A stretch of DNA of 49,270 nt from Gilliamella sp. N-G2 (GCF_002142215.1 NZ_NAST01000019.1:1-49270); one strand, 5' to 3'. Shown: positions 38,652 through 48,065, counted from the first letter of the stretch. Notes: a model not told the origin generated them from the letters alone. Numbers and translations are program-made.

Positions 38652-39085
38652 AAATCATTCCTATCCAATTGATTTTTAATCAAAGAAAGATAATAAAACT
38701 GTTGTTATATTTATTAATATCATTTTTAACCGACGAGTATACTACTTACTCGATAAGACTCAAAATAAAAAGCAATAATTATCTATATTGCAAATAAAAC
38801 TTGAATCAAATTTTTAACCATTAATTGTTTTAATTTAAATAAGAAATTTAGATTAAAATTAATTGCTATTTTTATATATCGTTACTAATACATTGATTAA
38901 TAAATTACTACAACCAATATGTTATAAAACAACAACCAAATAGCTAATAAATTGACGATGTTAACCGTATTATTAGTAAATTATTCAAGAATTTTGCGTA
39001 TTATCTCACAATATTTTTATATTTTTAAATAAAACAGATAAAACAATTAAATAATTGTGCTTTACATCAATTTAAGAATATTAAT

Positions 39086-39490
39086 ATGTGGAGCACAAAT
39101 CTTACTCCATCTTTTTTACAATTATTAGGTTCTAGTTGTTTTTATTTAATTTTAATTATGATCAGTTTTATTCAGTTAGCCGATACATCTTTGAATTGTT
39201 ATATCTATATTTTAATTTTAGTTTCAATCGTTGAATGGTGGCGTAGTGTCAATTATTTTAGAACTATAAACGGTGAACTGGCATTATTTGATTATATACA
39301 CCAAATTTATTGGTATAAACAACGTTGGCATTTAATGCGAAAACCACTGCTTTTACGTTATGTGGTAATTTTAAATCTAAAATCATGTCGCGATGGCAAA
39401 AGAAGGGTACTGTTTTTAATGATCGATAACCTTGAGCCTAATGATTGGCGCACATTACACTATCATTTAAAACAAATTGATTTATCGTAA
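39086..39490 (+). CDS. ygfX: YgfX (CptA)-like membrane protein, without sdhE partner
   Basis: A 134-residue protein with two hydrophobic segments (about 12-30 and 35-52), followed by a cytoplasmic domain with YKQRWHLMRKPLLLRYVVIL and DNLEPNDWRTLHYHL. The layout and the final WR.L motif match YgfX/CptA, which in enterics is encoded with sdhE (cptB) and has been linked to division proteins and flavinylation. Here sdhE is not adjacent; mrcA is divergent upstream. Similarity is modest. Confidence 0.65.
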   Translation: MWSTNLTPSFLQLLGSSCFYLILIMISFIQLADTSLNCYIYILILVSIVEWWRSVNYFRTINGELALFDYIHQIYWYKQRWHLMRKPLLLRYVVILNLKSCRDGKRRVLFLMIDNLEPNDWRTLHYHLKQIDLS

Positions 39491-39529
39491 TGAAAATGAA
39501 TTTAATTGAAAATTATTCAGATCAATTTA

Positions 39530-39760
39530 TTAATGTGATTTTTTAATCCAATATTCAAATGGTACTGATTCAATCTGAGCATTCACTAATTGATGATCCA
39601 TATGCCGACAAAAGCTAGGAATATCACGAGTTGTAGCGAAATCATCAGCTATAACATGTAAGATTTGACCAACTGCTAATTCTCTAATCGCTTTACGAAC
39701 CAACATAATGGGTTCTGGGCAACGCAAGCCCAGAGTATTAAGATCTTTATCAACAATCAT
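39530..39760 (-). CDS. tusA: Sulfurtransferase TusA
   Basis: A 76-residue TusA that carries persulfide sulfur from IscS to TusBCD for mnm5s2U tRNA modification. The catalytic Cys14 is in [14 protein letters not shown], and [18 protein letters not shown] is the second family block. It follows yigL by 26 bp on the same strand. Confidence 0.95.
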   Translation of the reverse strand: MIVDKDLNTLGLRCPEPIMLVRKAIRELAVGQILHVIADDFATTRDIPSFCRHMDHQLVNAQIESVPFEYWIKKSH

Positions 39761-39786
39761 ATTTATGGTTAATATAACTATTCAAA

Positions 39787-40593
39787 TTAAAGTAAAAGAT
39801 TAGCTAAATAGTGAGGAACAGCATCATCAGCATTAGATCCAATTACTTCAAGTTCAGGAAGTAATGACTTAAGTTCAGGACTTGCATCTTTCATGATACA
39901 ACCCTTCCCTGCTATTTTTAACATTTCATAATCATTCATTCCATCACCAAAGGCAATACTATCTTTAAGCTGATAACCTAAGCTTTCAACCACTAATTTT
40001 AATGCACTACCTTTGGTTACATTTTCCGCCATCACTTCAAGGCAGTTTGCTGTAGAAAAAGCTATACTAACTTTTTTGCCGAATTGTTGTTCAATTTTGT
40101 GTTTTAGTTCAATCAAATGATAGTTATGTGCAACATCAGAAGTGGTAAAATAAATTTTGGCAATATCATCAGCGGCAAAATTACGCGGATCGAAAAACTG
40201 ATATTTAAATTGCGTGTCAGTGAAAAAACTAAGCGAATATGCATCTGGTTTATTAATTAACCAATCATCACCACGATAAACATGCGTATAAACATATGGA
40301 CTGTCTTGACAAATTTGTGCTAACTCACAGGCTATATTAGGCTCAAAGCTACGACTAAAAACTAAATTACCTCGACTATCATGAACTCTAGCGCCATTTG
40401 AAGTTATCATAAAAGCGTCGATTTCCATATTTTCGCGCATTTGACCAACATCGATATGATGTCGACCAGTAGCAAAGGCAAAGTGAATCCCCATTTGACG
40501 TAAAGCTTGAAGAATTTTTTTAGTAAATGGCGATAAACTATGCTCAGTATTTAGCAAAGTGCCATCTAAATCAGAAGCGACAAAATGAAACAT
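39787..40593 (-). CDS. yigL: HAD-family phosphatase YigL (Cof type)
   Basis: A 268-residue Cof-type HAD hydrolase. Motif I is DLDGTLL (Asp8 nucleophile, Asp10 acid), motif II TSNGARV, a cap domain follows, and motifs III/IV are KGSALKLVVE and AFGDGMNDYEML. The C-terminal LEVIGSNADDAVPHYL resembles YigL, a phosphosugar/PLP phosphatase. It precedes tusA, with which it is probably co-transcribed. Confidence 0.85.
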   Translation of the reverse strand: MFHFVASDLDGTLLNTEHSLSPFTKKILQALRQMGIHFAFATGRHHIDVGQMRENMEIDAFMITSNGARVHDSRGNLVFSRSFEPNIACELAQICQDSPYVYTHVYRGDDWLINKPDAYSLSFFTDTQFKYQFFDPRNFAADDIAKIYFTTSDVAHNYHLIELKHKIEQQFGKKVSIAFSTANCLEVMAENVTKGSALKLVVESLGYQLKDSIAFGDGMNDYEMLKIAGKGCIMKDASPELKSLLPELEVIGSNADDAVPHYLANLLL

Positions 40594-40709
40594 GATATTC
40601 TCAACTTTTATAATAAATTGTAATTCTAGTGACTATATTTTGCTGTGAGTTAGTATGCTCAAAACAAAGTAACAAAATAAGTTTAAGTATGATACAACTC
40701 CATGACTAT

Positions 40710-42020
40710 TTACTCAACTAATTGCGGAGTAATAAAGATAACTAATTCTCTTTTTTGTTGTTTTTTTGCTTTGTTTTTAAAAGCATTACCAATAATCGGT
40801 ATATTACTAATGGCTGGAACGCTATTTTTACTGACATTATTAACTTGCTGAAAAATTCCGCCTAACACAACCGTTTCGCCACTTTTAATTTTGACTTGCG
40901 TTCTAATTTCTTGTGTTTCAATTGCTAACGCTTCGCCCCCATCGCGGCGCTTAATTGAACGGCCAGTAGTGTTTTGAGTGATATATAAATCCAATATCAT
41001 TTGATTACCAGCAACAATTTTTGGAGTGACTTCTAAACCTAGCACCGCTTGTTTAAACTCAATGGATGTTGAACCATTACTGCCATTTGACACCTCGTAA
41101 GGAATTTCCGTTCCTTGTTTAATTGACGCCATATTTTGATTTGCCGTTAACAAATTTGGGCTAGCAATAATTTCAAGTTGATTTTCCGATTCTAATGCGG
41201 AAAGCTCCAAATCTAACAAACTCCCCGAAAGTTTAGCTAAATTAAAACCGACAGAAGACGACGAATGAGCTACACCCAAGTCAACATTTAGTTGATTAAA
41301 AAATTGTGAAGATTTGCCTGAGTATCCCCATTTAATCCCTAACTCTTCCATACTCTCATCACTCATTGTTACAATATGGGCCGAAATATGAACTTGTGGA
41401 ATGGGTTGATCCAAAGTTTTAACTAATTTTTTTATATCAGCAAATTGTTTATTCATGTCGGTAATAATTATTGAATTGGTTCGCTTATCCACAGTTACCT
41501 TACCACGCTTAGATAATAACCCTTGTTGTTGAATATTCTCAACTAAATTATTAGGATCGGCATGATTAATTGAAATAGTTAACAAATTTAACGGCTGATT
41601 TAATTCCTGCTCTTTCTGCTCTAACAACTCTTTATGCGCTAATAAGTCCGGCTCAATAGATTTAGAGACAAATAAAATGTTGTCTTCAATTTCTGCCTCT
41701 AAATTTGCTGAATTTAACACAACTTTTAATGCTTTTGACCAATCTACATTATGAAGCTTAATAGTTTGCTTAGTAGATATATCATCCATCATAACTAAAT
41801 TCATCAGTTTATCATCGGCTAGAGCCTGTAAAATAATTGCAATATCAGTTTGATAAAAATTAATTGAAATAAGTTCATTTGATTGATTCTTTTCCGAAAC
41901 TATAGGCTCTGCCGAACATGGCATCGATAAAATCATTAACCAAATTATTAAAAATAGTTTCTTTAAATTTTTTTCTAATAGGCTAACTAATTGACTAAAT
42001 GGTTGATTAGATTGATTCAT
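40710..42020 (-). CDS. hofQ: HofQ/PilQ-type secretin
   Basis: A 436-residue outer-membrane secretin for DNA uptake or type IV pili. The N-terminal signal region ends near PCSAEP. A secretin/TonB short domain (about 50-120, SINFYQTDIAIILQALADD), an N-domain (TDMNKQFADIKKLVKTLDQP) and the C-terminal secretin domain (SGETVVLGGIF, VPAISNIPIIGNAFKNK, LVIFITPQLVE) follow in order. The length matches HofQ/ComE, without the AMIN part of longer PilQ. It is last in the operon hofMN-hofO-hofP-hofQ. aroK, its usual neighbour, is absent. Confidence 0.9.
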   Translation of the reverse strand: MNQSNQPFSQLVSLLEKNLKKLFLIIWLMILSMPCSAEPIVSEKNQSNELISINFYQTDIAIILQALADDKLMNLVMMDDISTKQTIKLHNVDWSKALKVVLNSANLEAEIEDNILFVSKSIEPDLLAHKELLEQKEQELNQPLNLLTISINHADPNNLVENIQQQGLLSKRGKVTVDKRTNSIIITDMNKQFADIKKLVKTLDQPIPQVHISAHIVTMSDESMEELGIKWGYSGKSSQFFNQLNVDLGVAHSSSSVGFNLAKLSGSLLDLELSALESENQLEIIASPNLLTANQNMASIKQGTEIPYEVSNGSNGSTSIEFKQAVLGLEVTPKIVAGNQMILDLYITQNTTGRSIKRRDGGEALAIETQEIRTQVKIKSGETVVLGGIFQQVNNVSKNSVPAISNIPIIGNAFKNKAKKQQKRELVIFITPQLVE

Positions 42021-42049
42021 TAATTACAACCTCTAATATAAATCTTATC

Positions 42050-42403
42050 TTATTTAGTTAACGGCATTGCCCATATTATCTTATGGTTGCAATACTCGGA
42101 CAAATTTGCTTGCCATAGAATTTTATCGCTAAGTACAGCTTGAATTGTCCATGGAAACAAAACATGAGGAACATTATTATTCGTAATCGCCAACCAATCA
42201 TTATCGGATAGAAGCCATATTTGTTGATAATTAACACGTTGAATAGATCCTCTAAATTGCCAAGCTTGGAGCTGTTTATTTAAAAGATCGGTTTGTTCTT
42301 GACAACCAAGCTCAATTATTTGCAAAAAGGGATCGCGCCAATCAACAGCATGAATCATTGAACAGTAACTCATCAATACACATATTAATAAATAACGGCT
42401 CAT
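42050..42403 (-). CDS. hofP: HofP/PilP-like protein
   Basis: A 117-residue exported protein with a signal peptide (LLICVLMSYCSMIHA) followed by DWRDPFLQ, the R-D-P-F start typical of PilP-like proteins. WQFRGSIQRVNYQQIWLLS and a final small beta-domain follow. Its ATG overlaps the preceding hofO stop (ATGA). Recognition rests largely on position in the hof operon. Confidence 0.7.
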   Translation of the reverse strand: MSRYLLICVLMSYCSMIHAVDWRDPFLQIIELGCQEQTDLLNKQLQAWQFRGSIQRVNYQQIWLLSDNDWLAITNNNVPHVLFPWTIQAVLSDKILWQANLSEYCNHKIIWAMPLTK

Positions 42404-42876
42404 CGTGTATCCTCTCTTTTAAACTGTAAACTAAATTTAATTTTCAAATAACTATCTTGCTTACTAATAGAAAGGTTTTGAAAATTCAAATAATAAAAAT
42501 TATTATTGAAATCGCTAATAAAATTCATAAAACATGCAAACGGCCCATTTAATTCAACATCCCAATAAATTTCTAAATCATTTTGTTCATGTTTGAAAGA
42601 TGTTAAGCTTAAATTATAATGTTCAATTGCTTTAGCAAGTTCATGCTCTGTTATCAACGTTAGCGAACTATTTTTAGTAGCTTGATAACGTTCAATTCTT
42701 GCTTGAAGGGATTTTGTTTCAATTCGCTTTTCTTTATATAAGGTCATTTGATGATCAGCTTGCAGCTTTAAATCTTGGATAAAAAATTGATAACCAATAA
42801 AAAACAACGTTGACGGTAACAAAATGCAAATTAAGTACTGTTGCCAAATTGGTCTCTCTAAAAAATCATTATTCAT
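42400..42876 (-). CDS. hofO: HofO/PilO-like protein
   Basis: A 158-residue bitopic protein with a membrane helix at about 14-31 (LICILLPSTLFFIGYQFF), a helical coil (about 35-75) and a ferredoxin-like C-terminal half (HYNLSLTSFKHEQNDLEIYW, FYYLNFQNLSIS), the PilO layout. It overlaps the fused hofMN by 8 bp and hofP by 4 bp. It would sit in the inner membrane next to PilN/HofN. Confidence 0.7.
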   Translation of the reverse strand: MNNDFLERPIWQQYLICILLPSTLFFIGYQFFIQDLKLQADHQMTLYKEKRIETKSLQARIERYQATKNSSLTLITEHELAKAIEHYNLSLTSFKHEQNDLEIYWDVELNGPFACFMNFISDFNNNFYYLNFQNLSISKQDSYLKIKFSLQFKREDTR

Positions 42877-43804
42877 TCAACTCAATATCCATCTGAAACA
42901 ACAAACTATCATGACTATTTTCGATATTTTTTACTCGGCTGTTCTTCACATCATGATTGGAAGAAACTAGCTGGTTAAAGTTGATAATATCCACATAATT
43001 GACACTTCGACCGGTAATTTTTATTTTTTGAGATTCATATTCGTATAGATTCAACCAAATCGTTGTCGGCATTTTTTCTGAAAACATCTGTAGCGATTGT
43101 TGGATCTGTTTTTGGCTTGATGACGGATAGGGTATATAACCTGATAATTCACTTTTCAACTGCTGTTGTGATGCTTGCTGCTCGGATAATAGTTGGGAAT
43201 AGTGATATAAGTCTGACTGAGCTTTGATTAAAAGATAAAAAAAATAACAACTCATCACTCCAATCAAACTAACAGCAAATAGAAGCAACTGGAATTGGTG
43301 CTGTTTTGCTTTTTGCTTGCGCCATGGTAAAAAGTTAAATGAATTACTTTCAAAATGACTACCCATAAACAACAAAGTAAACCCATTCTTTTGGAACAAT
43401 TCTATCCAATAATTAACTGTATCACGCTCACAGACAGCAATCATTAATGTTTTATGTGAAATAGATACAAAATCAAAAAAAAGCTGATTACCAAACTGTT
43501 GAAAGAGTTTATATAGAGATGCTTCAACATATGTGGCTAATTCGGTTGGCGTCAATTTTACCTCTGGATATGCAATTTTCTGATACTTTATATAATCATC
43601 ACTTAAATTCAATTCAATCGCAGTTAATCTCGGGGCTTGCTGTTTTAAATTTTGAATAAAACAGTCAATATCAGTCCAATTTTGATAAACAATCTCATTA
43701 AAATTTATAATCTCTTCTCTGCGCATTTTAGTTTCTATTATTTGATAGCGCAGTTGCATTGGCTCGACATAAATTACCATTCGACTTTTATTAAAAAGTG
43801 TCAT
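42869..43804 (-). CDS. Fused HofM-HofN (PilM-PilN-like) protein
   Basis: About 311 residues from ATG 43804; a GTG at 43837 would add 11. Residues 1 to about 155 resemble a short PilM/HofM actin-like protein (AIELNLSDDYIKYQKI, LTPTELATYVEASLYKLF). FNFLPWRKQK follows, the cytoplasmic motif that begins PilN/HofN and docks into PilM. A membrane helix (FQLLLFAVSLIGVMSCYFFY), a coil and the PilN periplasmic domain (TTIWLNLYEYESQKIKITGR) complete it. In enterics these are two genes. No frameshift or stop is needed to join them here. It is the first gene of the hof operon. Confidence 0.75.
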   Translation of the reverse strand: MTLFNKSRMVIYVEPMQLRYQIIETKMRREEIINFNEIVYQNWTDIDCFIQNLKQQAPRLTAIELNLSDDYIKYQKIAYPEVKLTPTELATYVEASLYKLFQQFGNQLFFDFVSISHKTLMIAVCERDTVNYWIELFQKNGFTLLFMGSHFESNSFNFLPWRKQKAKQHQFQLLLFAVSLIGVMSCYFFYLLIKAQSDLYHYSQLLSEQQASQQQLKSELSGYIPYPSSSQKQIQQSLQMFSEKMPTTIWLNLYEYESQKIKITGRSVNYVDIINFNQLVSSNHDVKNSRVKNIENSHDSLLFQMDIELNE

Positions 43805-43959
43805 ATTTAGTTTAAATGGGTTGATAAACGATATCACCCAATCTTAGAGACAAATATAAAGAAATAAATCCACAAAATCCATTTTTGCGAAGTATTACCC
43901 AAAAAATGACTAAAATTACACCGAATAGAGCTAATTTTTTTTAAAAGTGAAAAAAAAGG

Positions 43960-43987
43960 TTGACTGAAATAAGACACGACTTATAAT
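43960..43987 (+). promoter_or_regulatory. Promoter of the tRNA-Val/Lys operon
   Basis: TTGACT (43960-43965) and a perfect TATAAT (43982-43987) are 16 bp apart, 17 bp before the first tRNA. Confidence 0.8.
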
Positions 43988-44004
43988 GCACATCCACACG
44001 GTAA

Positions 44005-44080
44005 GGGTGATTAGCTCAGTTGGGAGAGCACCTCCCTTACAAGGAGGGGGTCACTGGTTCGAACCCGGTATCACCCACCA
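44005..44080 (+). tRNA. tRNA-Val (TAC), copy 1
   Basis: A 76-nt cloverleaf. GGGTGAT pairs with ATCACCC, the anticodon loop CTTACAA reads TAC, the T-loop is TTCGAAC, and ACCA is encoded. Confidence 0.97.
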
Positions 44081-44115
44081 ATTCTTACCGTGAAGTTTTA
44101 GAAATAAAACATTTG

Positions 44116-44191
44116 GGGTGATTAGCTCAGTTGGGAGAGCACCTCCCTTACAAGGAGGGGGTCACTGGTTCGAACCCGGTATCACCCACCA
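44116..44191 (+). tRNA. tRNA-Val (TAC), copy 2
   Basis: Identical base for base to the tRNA-Val 111 bp upstream, including the encoded ACCA. It is a tandem duplication in one transcript. Confidence 0.97.
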
Positions 44192-44208
44192 CTTACTATT
44201 TATCTTAT

Positions 44209-44284
44209 GGGTTGTTAGCTCAGTCGGTAGAGCAGCGGACTTTTAATCCGTTTGTCGAGCGTTCGAATCGCTCACGACCCACCA
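44209..44284 (+). tRNA. tRNA-Lys (TTT)
   Basis: A 76-nt cloverleaf. GGGTTGT pairs with ACGACCC, the anticodon loop CTTTTAA reads TTT, and ACCA is encoded. A T8 run follows directly. The open frame 44131-44352 across these tRNAs is spurious. Confidence 0.97.
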
Positions 44285-44340
44285 CTTTTTTTTCTTTCAC
44301 CTATTCCATTACAGATAAATTACTTAGTGAAGAGAACGCT

Positions 44341-44442
44341 GCGTTCGACTAATTCGTCTGGAACGAATTTGAACAACACTTGTGTAGGCCTTAAAAGGGT
44401 GAGGCACACGATGTGCCGAATAATCTAGCTCACGACCCAACA
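44341..44442 (+). other. Structured segment ending in a copy of the tRNA-Lys 3' end
   Basis: It contains the perfect hairpins AATTCGT-CTGGA-ACGAATT (44351-44369) and GGCACA-CGA-TGTGCC (44403-44417). It ends with GCTCACGACCCAACA (44428-44442), which repeats the last 12 bases before the tRNA-Lys tail almost exactly. Its nature is unknown: tRNA debris, an attachment-site-like duplication or a small RNA. Nothing else is seen in 44285-44581. Confidence 0.4.
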
Positions 44443-44581
44443 TTTTACTAACCAAAAGAAAACTATTGATACTTTTGTAAACTTGCTTATAAAATAGCTA
44501 AATTACACAACGACAATAGATTTATCTATAACGAATAAATTCGCTACAGTCTTTTACAGTAATAAAATTACTGGGTATATA

Positions 44582-45199
44582 ATGAAAAAATTAATTCTAA
44601 TCCTATCATTAGGTTTGTTCACTTATGGTTCGGCTTTTGCTGATGAAAAACATGAATTAAATTTTGAAAGTGAATATCAAAAAGCTACAGAACAAAATGA
44701 TCCTGAGGCTCAATATCATGTTGGAATAATGTATTTTAATGGTTATACAGTTAAAAAACGGATATTTAAAGGTATTGAACAAGGGGCAATTAATGAGCCC
44801 GAACAAAAAACTGAACCAGATTATAGTAAAGCAAAAGAATGGTTTGAAAAAGCAGCTAAACAAGGACATATTGGTGCTCAGCATAGTTTAGCTATGTTGT
44901 ATTATAACGGACAAGGTACTAAGCAAAATTATCTAAAGGGTATTGAATGGGATACTAAAGCAGCGCAAAAAGGAGATCCTGTAGCACAATATACTTTAGC
45001 AACTATGTATTATAAAGGCACTGGTGTTAAACAGAATTATTTTAAAGCAAAACAATGGTTTGCTAAAGCCGCAGAACAAAACTATTTAGATTCTAAAGAC
45101 CATTTATCAGTAGTTTCCAAAAAAGTTCAAGCAATTATCAAGAAAAATAATCAAGCAAAAAAACAAAAAACTAGCAATGTTGATTGTGGATGTAGTTAA
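44582..45199 (+). CDS. Secreted Sel1-repeat protein
   Basis: A 205-residue protein with a signal peptide (KKLILILSLGLFTYGSAFA, cleavage before DE). About four Sel1-like repeats of some 36 residues follow (AQYHVGIMYFNGYTVKKRI, AQHSLAMLYYNGQGTKQNY, AQYTLATMYYKGTGVKQNY, each with AKEWFEKAAKQG-type second helices). It ends in a Lys-rich stretch and CGCS. Sel1 proteins are alpha-solenoid scaffolds, and a periplasmic location is likely. Target unknown. Confidence 0.85.
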   Translation: MKKLILILSLGLFTYGSAFADEKHELNFESEYQKATEQNDPEAQYHVGIMYFNGYTVKKRIFKGIEQGAINEPEQKTEPDYSKAKEWFEKAAKQGHIGAQHSLAMLYYNGQGTKQNYLKGIEWDTKAAQKGDPVAQYTLATMYYKGTGVKQNYFKAKQWFAKAAEQNYLDSKDHLSVVSKKVQAIIKKNNQAKKQKTSNVDCGCS

Positions 45200-45354
45200 T
45201 ACCGAAAAAATTATCATATTTTTCAATTTATTGCTTATTTATAGTTAAAAACTCCACTGAAAATAATAATTGTGCTATTGCCTTAACTTAATTCAATAGC
45301 AAAAAATAGACGATTTATAGCGTTAAATCATAACCTAATGGATATAATGCCTGT

Positions 45355-45843
45355 ATGTCGTTTGCTAAATCAGAAGATTATTTTATAACACTATCCATTG
45401 AGTCTGGTAATACAAATGGTAATGGTGTTAAAAAAAATAAATTTAAAGCAAGACAATATTATGAAATAGCAGCAAAAGGTGGCGATCCTTGTGCAAAGTA
45501 TAATTTGGCTATTATGTACTTCAATGGTGAGGGAGGACTAACCAAAGATTTGGCTAAAGGTATAAAATTGGAAATCGAAGCAGCCAACCAAGGAGTAGCA
45601 TTAGCGCAATACTATTTAGGCATGTCTTATTATGAAGGTACTTACTTTGAGCAAAATCATAACTACGCCAGAGAATTATTTGAATTTGCAGCCGCTCAAA
45701 ACTAAGAAGGATCCCAATACATGTTAGCAATTATCTATGAACAAGGACTGGGAGTTGATAAAGATCCTAAAAGAGCCAGACATTATTATTTAGCCTGCAA
45801 AAATGGTTATAAAAAAAGTTGTACTCATGCTAACGCTAATTAA
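45355..45843 (+). pseudogene. Sel1-repeat gene split by an in-frame stop
   Basis: The frame from 45355 reads Sel1 repeats (AKYNLAIMYFNGEGGLTKDL, AQYYLGMSYYEGTYFEQNH) and stops at TAA 45703-45705. The same frame continues directly as EGSQYMLAIIYEQGLGVDKD and RARHYYLACKNGYKKSC to a second stop at 45843. One nonsense change therefore cuts off the last repeat. The N terminus also looks short: there is no signal peptide, unlike the upstream Sel1 gene. A truncated 116-residue product may still be made. Confidence 0.7.
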
Positions 45844-45879
45844 TTTTCAAGTTGAATGCTGTGGGGAAATTAGTAACAT

Positions 45880-46506
45880 TCAACTACCATAAATAACATA
45901 AAAAATAAGTCGGTAAGCAATATAGAACATTACGATGCCTACAATTGAGTCCAATATAATCCACATTCTTTTTTGTTTAAATAATGGTATAAGTAACCGA
46001 GCACCATAACCAATACCAAAAAACCAAATAAATGAAACACAAACAGCACCAATTAAAAATGCCCATTTTTGCTCAGTTGATAAAGTACCAGCTATACCAC
46101 CAACAATCACAACTGTATCTAAATAAACATGAGGATTAAGTAAAGTAACAGCCAAAGTAGACAATATAACCTTAGTTAGCGCATTTTTTTGTTGCTGAGT
46201 AGAATCAATTTGCATAGTACTGTTACCTTGTATTGCACTTTTGAAGGCATTAAATCCATACCAAATCAAAAATAAAGCGCCAAAAATAGCAAGCACGTTG
46301 GTAATAATAGGATTACTACTAATAAATGCACCAACTCCCCAAATACCTATAGCCATTAAGGTAAAATCACAGATAAAACAAATACTAGCAACAAAAAAGA
46401 TATGATTTTTTAGTAATCCCTGTTTAAGTACAAACAAATTTTGGGCTCCAATAGCTATAATTAAACTTGCCGAGATCATCGAGCCGTGTAATATTTCTGT
46501 TAGCAT
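45880..46506 (-). CDS. argO: LysE/ArgO-family amino acid exporter
   Basis: A 208-residue inner-membrane protein with five to six helices. SASLIIAIGAQNLFVLKQGL is the LysE/ArgO signature. FICDFTLMAIGIWGVGAFIS and VTLLNPHVYLDTVVIVGG carry the conserved Asp and the Asn-Pro-His of helix 4. It probably exports arginine or lysine by proton antiport. The regulator ArgP is not in the window. argO is more likely than lysE given the enteric-type relatives. Confidence 0.8.
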   Translation of the reverse strand: MLTEILHGSMISASLIIAIGAQNLFVLKQGLLKNHIFFVASICFICDFTLMAIGIWGVGAFISSNPIITNVLAIFGALFLIWYGFNAFKSAIQGNSTMQIDSTQQQKNALTKVILSTLAVTLLNPHVYLDTVVIVGGIAGTLSTEQKWAFLIGAVCVSFIWFFGIGYGARLLIPLFKQKRMWIILDSIVGIVMFYIAYRLIFYVIYGS

Positions 46507-47149
46507 TGAACTTAAAATCCTAAATGAAAAGGAGCATTATATAAAAAGGTAACCATTATTTATATAACTATTAAAAATGATTATAGTTATGAAAATTTTA
46601 TAAAACCATCTTGTTATTCTATTAGCAATTAATTTCAAATAGTTAATTTATTAAAATATAATTGCTAGTATGTTTGATATAGAGTAGGCTTTGATTTATG
46701 AAGACTTATAGTAATTGATTACTTTATCTTGGCGTCAATTGGTTATCTAAACCATTAATAACGATATTTGGCATCAATAAATTAAGTTGGAGCAGAATGA
46801 AAATTCTAATATTGAATGATCAATCAAAAAAATACTTTTATAATATTATACTTGTTACAAACGTAGCGAACTGATAGATTAATTTGGCGCATACAAATTA
46901 ATAATCAAAATTTACACTTTTTGTTTGGTTTAACCCAAACTTTACAAATATTTTATTAAAGATTAGAAATATTTTCACATATAATTCATCAATATTTAAC
47001 AATCTATTGTTATTTTTAGCCAGCCTTTATACAATATTGCCATAACATGTAACTAATAGTTATTTTTAATAGGTTTGCCAAAAATCTTATTATAATTCAA
47101 AAAAATCAAATTATTAAAGTATGTGAATGCGCCAACTTAAGGATAGAGT
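46507..47149. other. Intergenic region argO / TSUP permease, no gene seen
   Basis: 640 bp, AT-rich. Frames on both strands are broken and give no family-like sequence. The last bases hold the ribosome site AAGGATAG for the TSUP gene. No strong promoter pair was found. Confidence 0.4.
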
Positions 47150-47956
47150 ATGATTGTTGAATTCATTATCTTGCTTTGTATAGGAGCATTTGCTGGATTA
47201 CTTGCCGGTATGTTTGGTATTGGTGGTGGTGCTTTAATTGTGCCAGCATTACTCATGGTACTCAACTATTTTGGACATGGTGGGCAATGGATAAACCATA
47301 TTGCAGTTGCTTCATCTCTAGCAACAATCATTGGTACTAGTTTATCATCAAGTTGGGTTCAGAATAAAAATCATAATATTGAATGGTCGATCTTAAAAAA
47401 GATGGTAATAGGTTGCATTATTGGTACCATTGGTGGATCTTACATGACGCCTTATATTCCCGGTATTTGGCTTAAATGGATTTTTATTGTTTTCCTTATC
47501 TATACAGGCAGCAAATTTATTCTAAAAACTGGAAAAGTTGCGAAAATACAAGATAACCGAGCGACATCATTACCTAATTCAATTTATATACTTATTGGCG
47601 GATTAATTGGTGTATTTGCTGCATTAGTTGGAGTTGGCGGTGGTGTATTAGTGGTACCTTTTTTAAAGAAATGCGGAGTAGATATAAGAAAAGCTATCGG
47701 CACTTCTGCGGCGTTTACCTTACCTGTCGCACTTGGTGGTACTATTGGTTACATCATTGCCGGATGGAATACCAAAGGACTACCAGAATATAGTTTAGGT
47801 TTTGTCTATCTACCAGCAGTATTATCTATTATGTTAGCTAGTATACCAATGGCAAAAATAGGAGTACAAATCACTCAAAAATTATCAATAAATAAACTAA
47901 TCAAATATTTTGGTATCTTCTTATTATTAATCTCGTTAAAACTTATAATTTCATGA
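47150..47956 (+). CDS. TSUP (TauE/SafE) family permease
   Basis: A 268-residue inner-membrane protein with about eight helices in two repeated halves, each opening with the family motif (AGLLAGMFGIGGGALIVPAL near 14-34; GVFAALVGVGGGVLVVPF near 153-170). TSUP proteins export or import sulfite, sulfoacetate or other anions. The substrate here is unknown. It resembles YfcA-like members. It is monocistronic. Confidence 0.9.
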   Translation: MIVEFIILLCIGAFAGLLAGMFGIGGGALIVPALLMVLNYFGHGGQWINHIAVASSLATIIGTSLSSSWVQNKNHNIEWSILKKMVIGCIIGTIGGSYMTPYIPGIWLKWIFIVFLIYTGSKFILKTGKVAKIQDNRATSLPNSIYILIGGLIGVFAALVGVGGGVLVVPFLKKCGVDIRKAIGTSAAFTLPVALGGTIGYIIAGWNTKGLPEYSLGFVYLPAVLSIMLASIPMAKIGVQITQKLSINKLIKYFGIFLLLISLKLIIS

Positions 47957-48065
47957 TTTAAAAAATATAAAAGCCCTCTTCTCAACTTTTTTTAAAGATA
48001 TAATAAATAAAGCAGAAAAGCATGATTACAATACTTTACTTTGATTTTTTTAACTCTTTGTTAGT

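Noticed and set aside
44131-44352. 73-codon plus-strand open frame
   Set aside because: It runs through tRNA-Val and tRNA-Lys, a common false gene.
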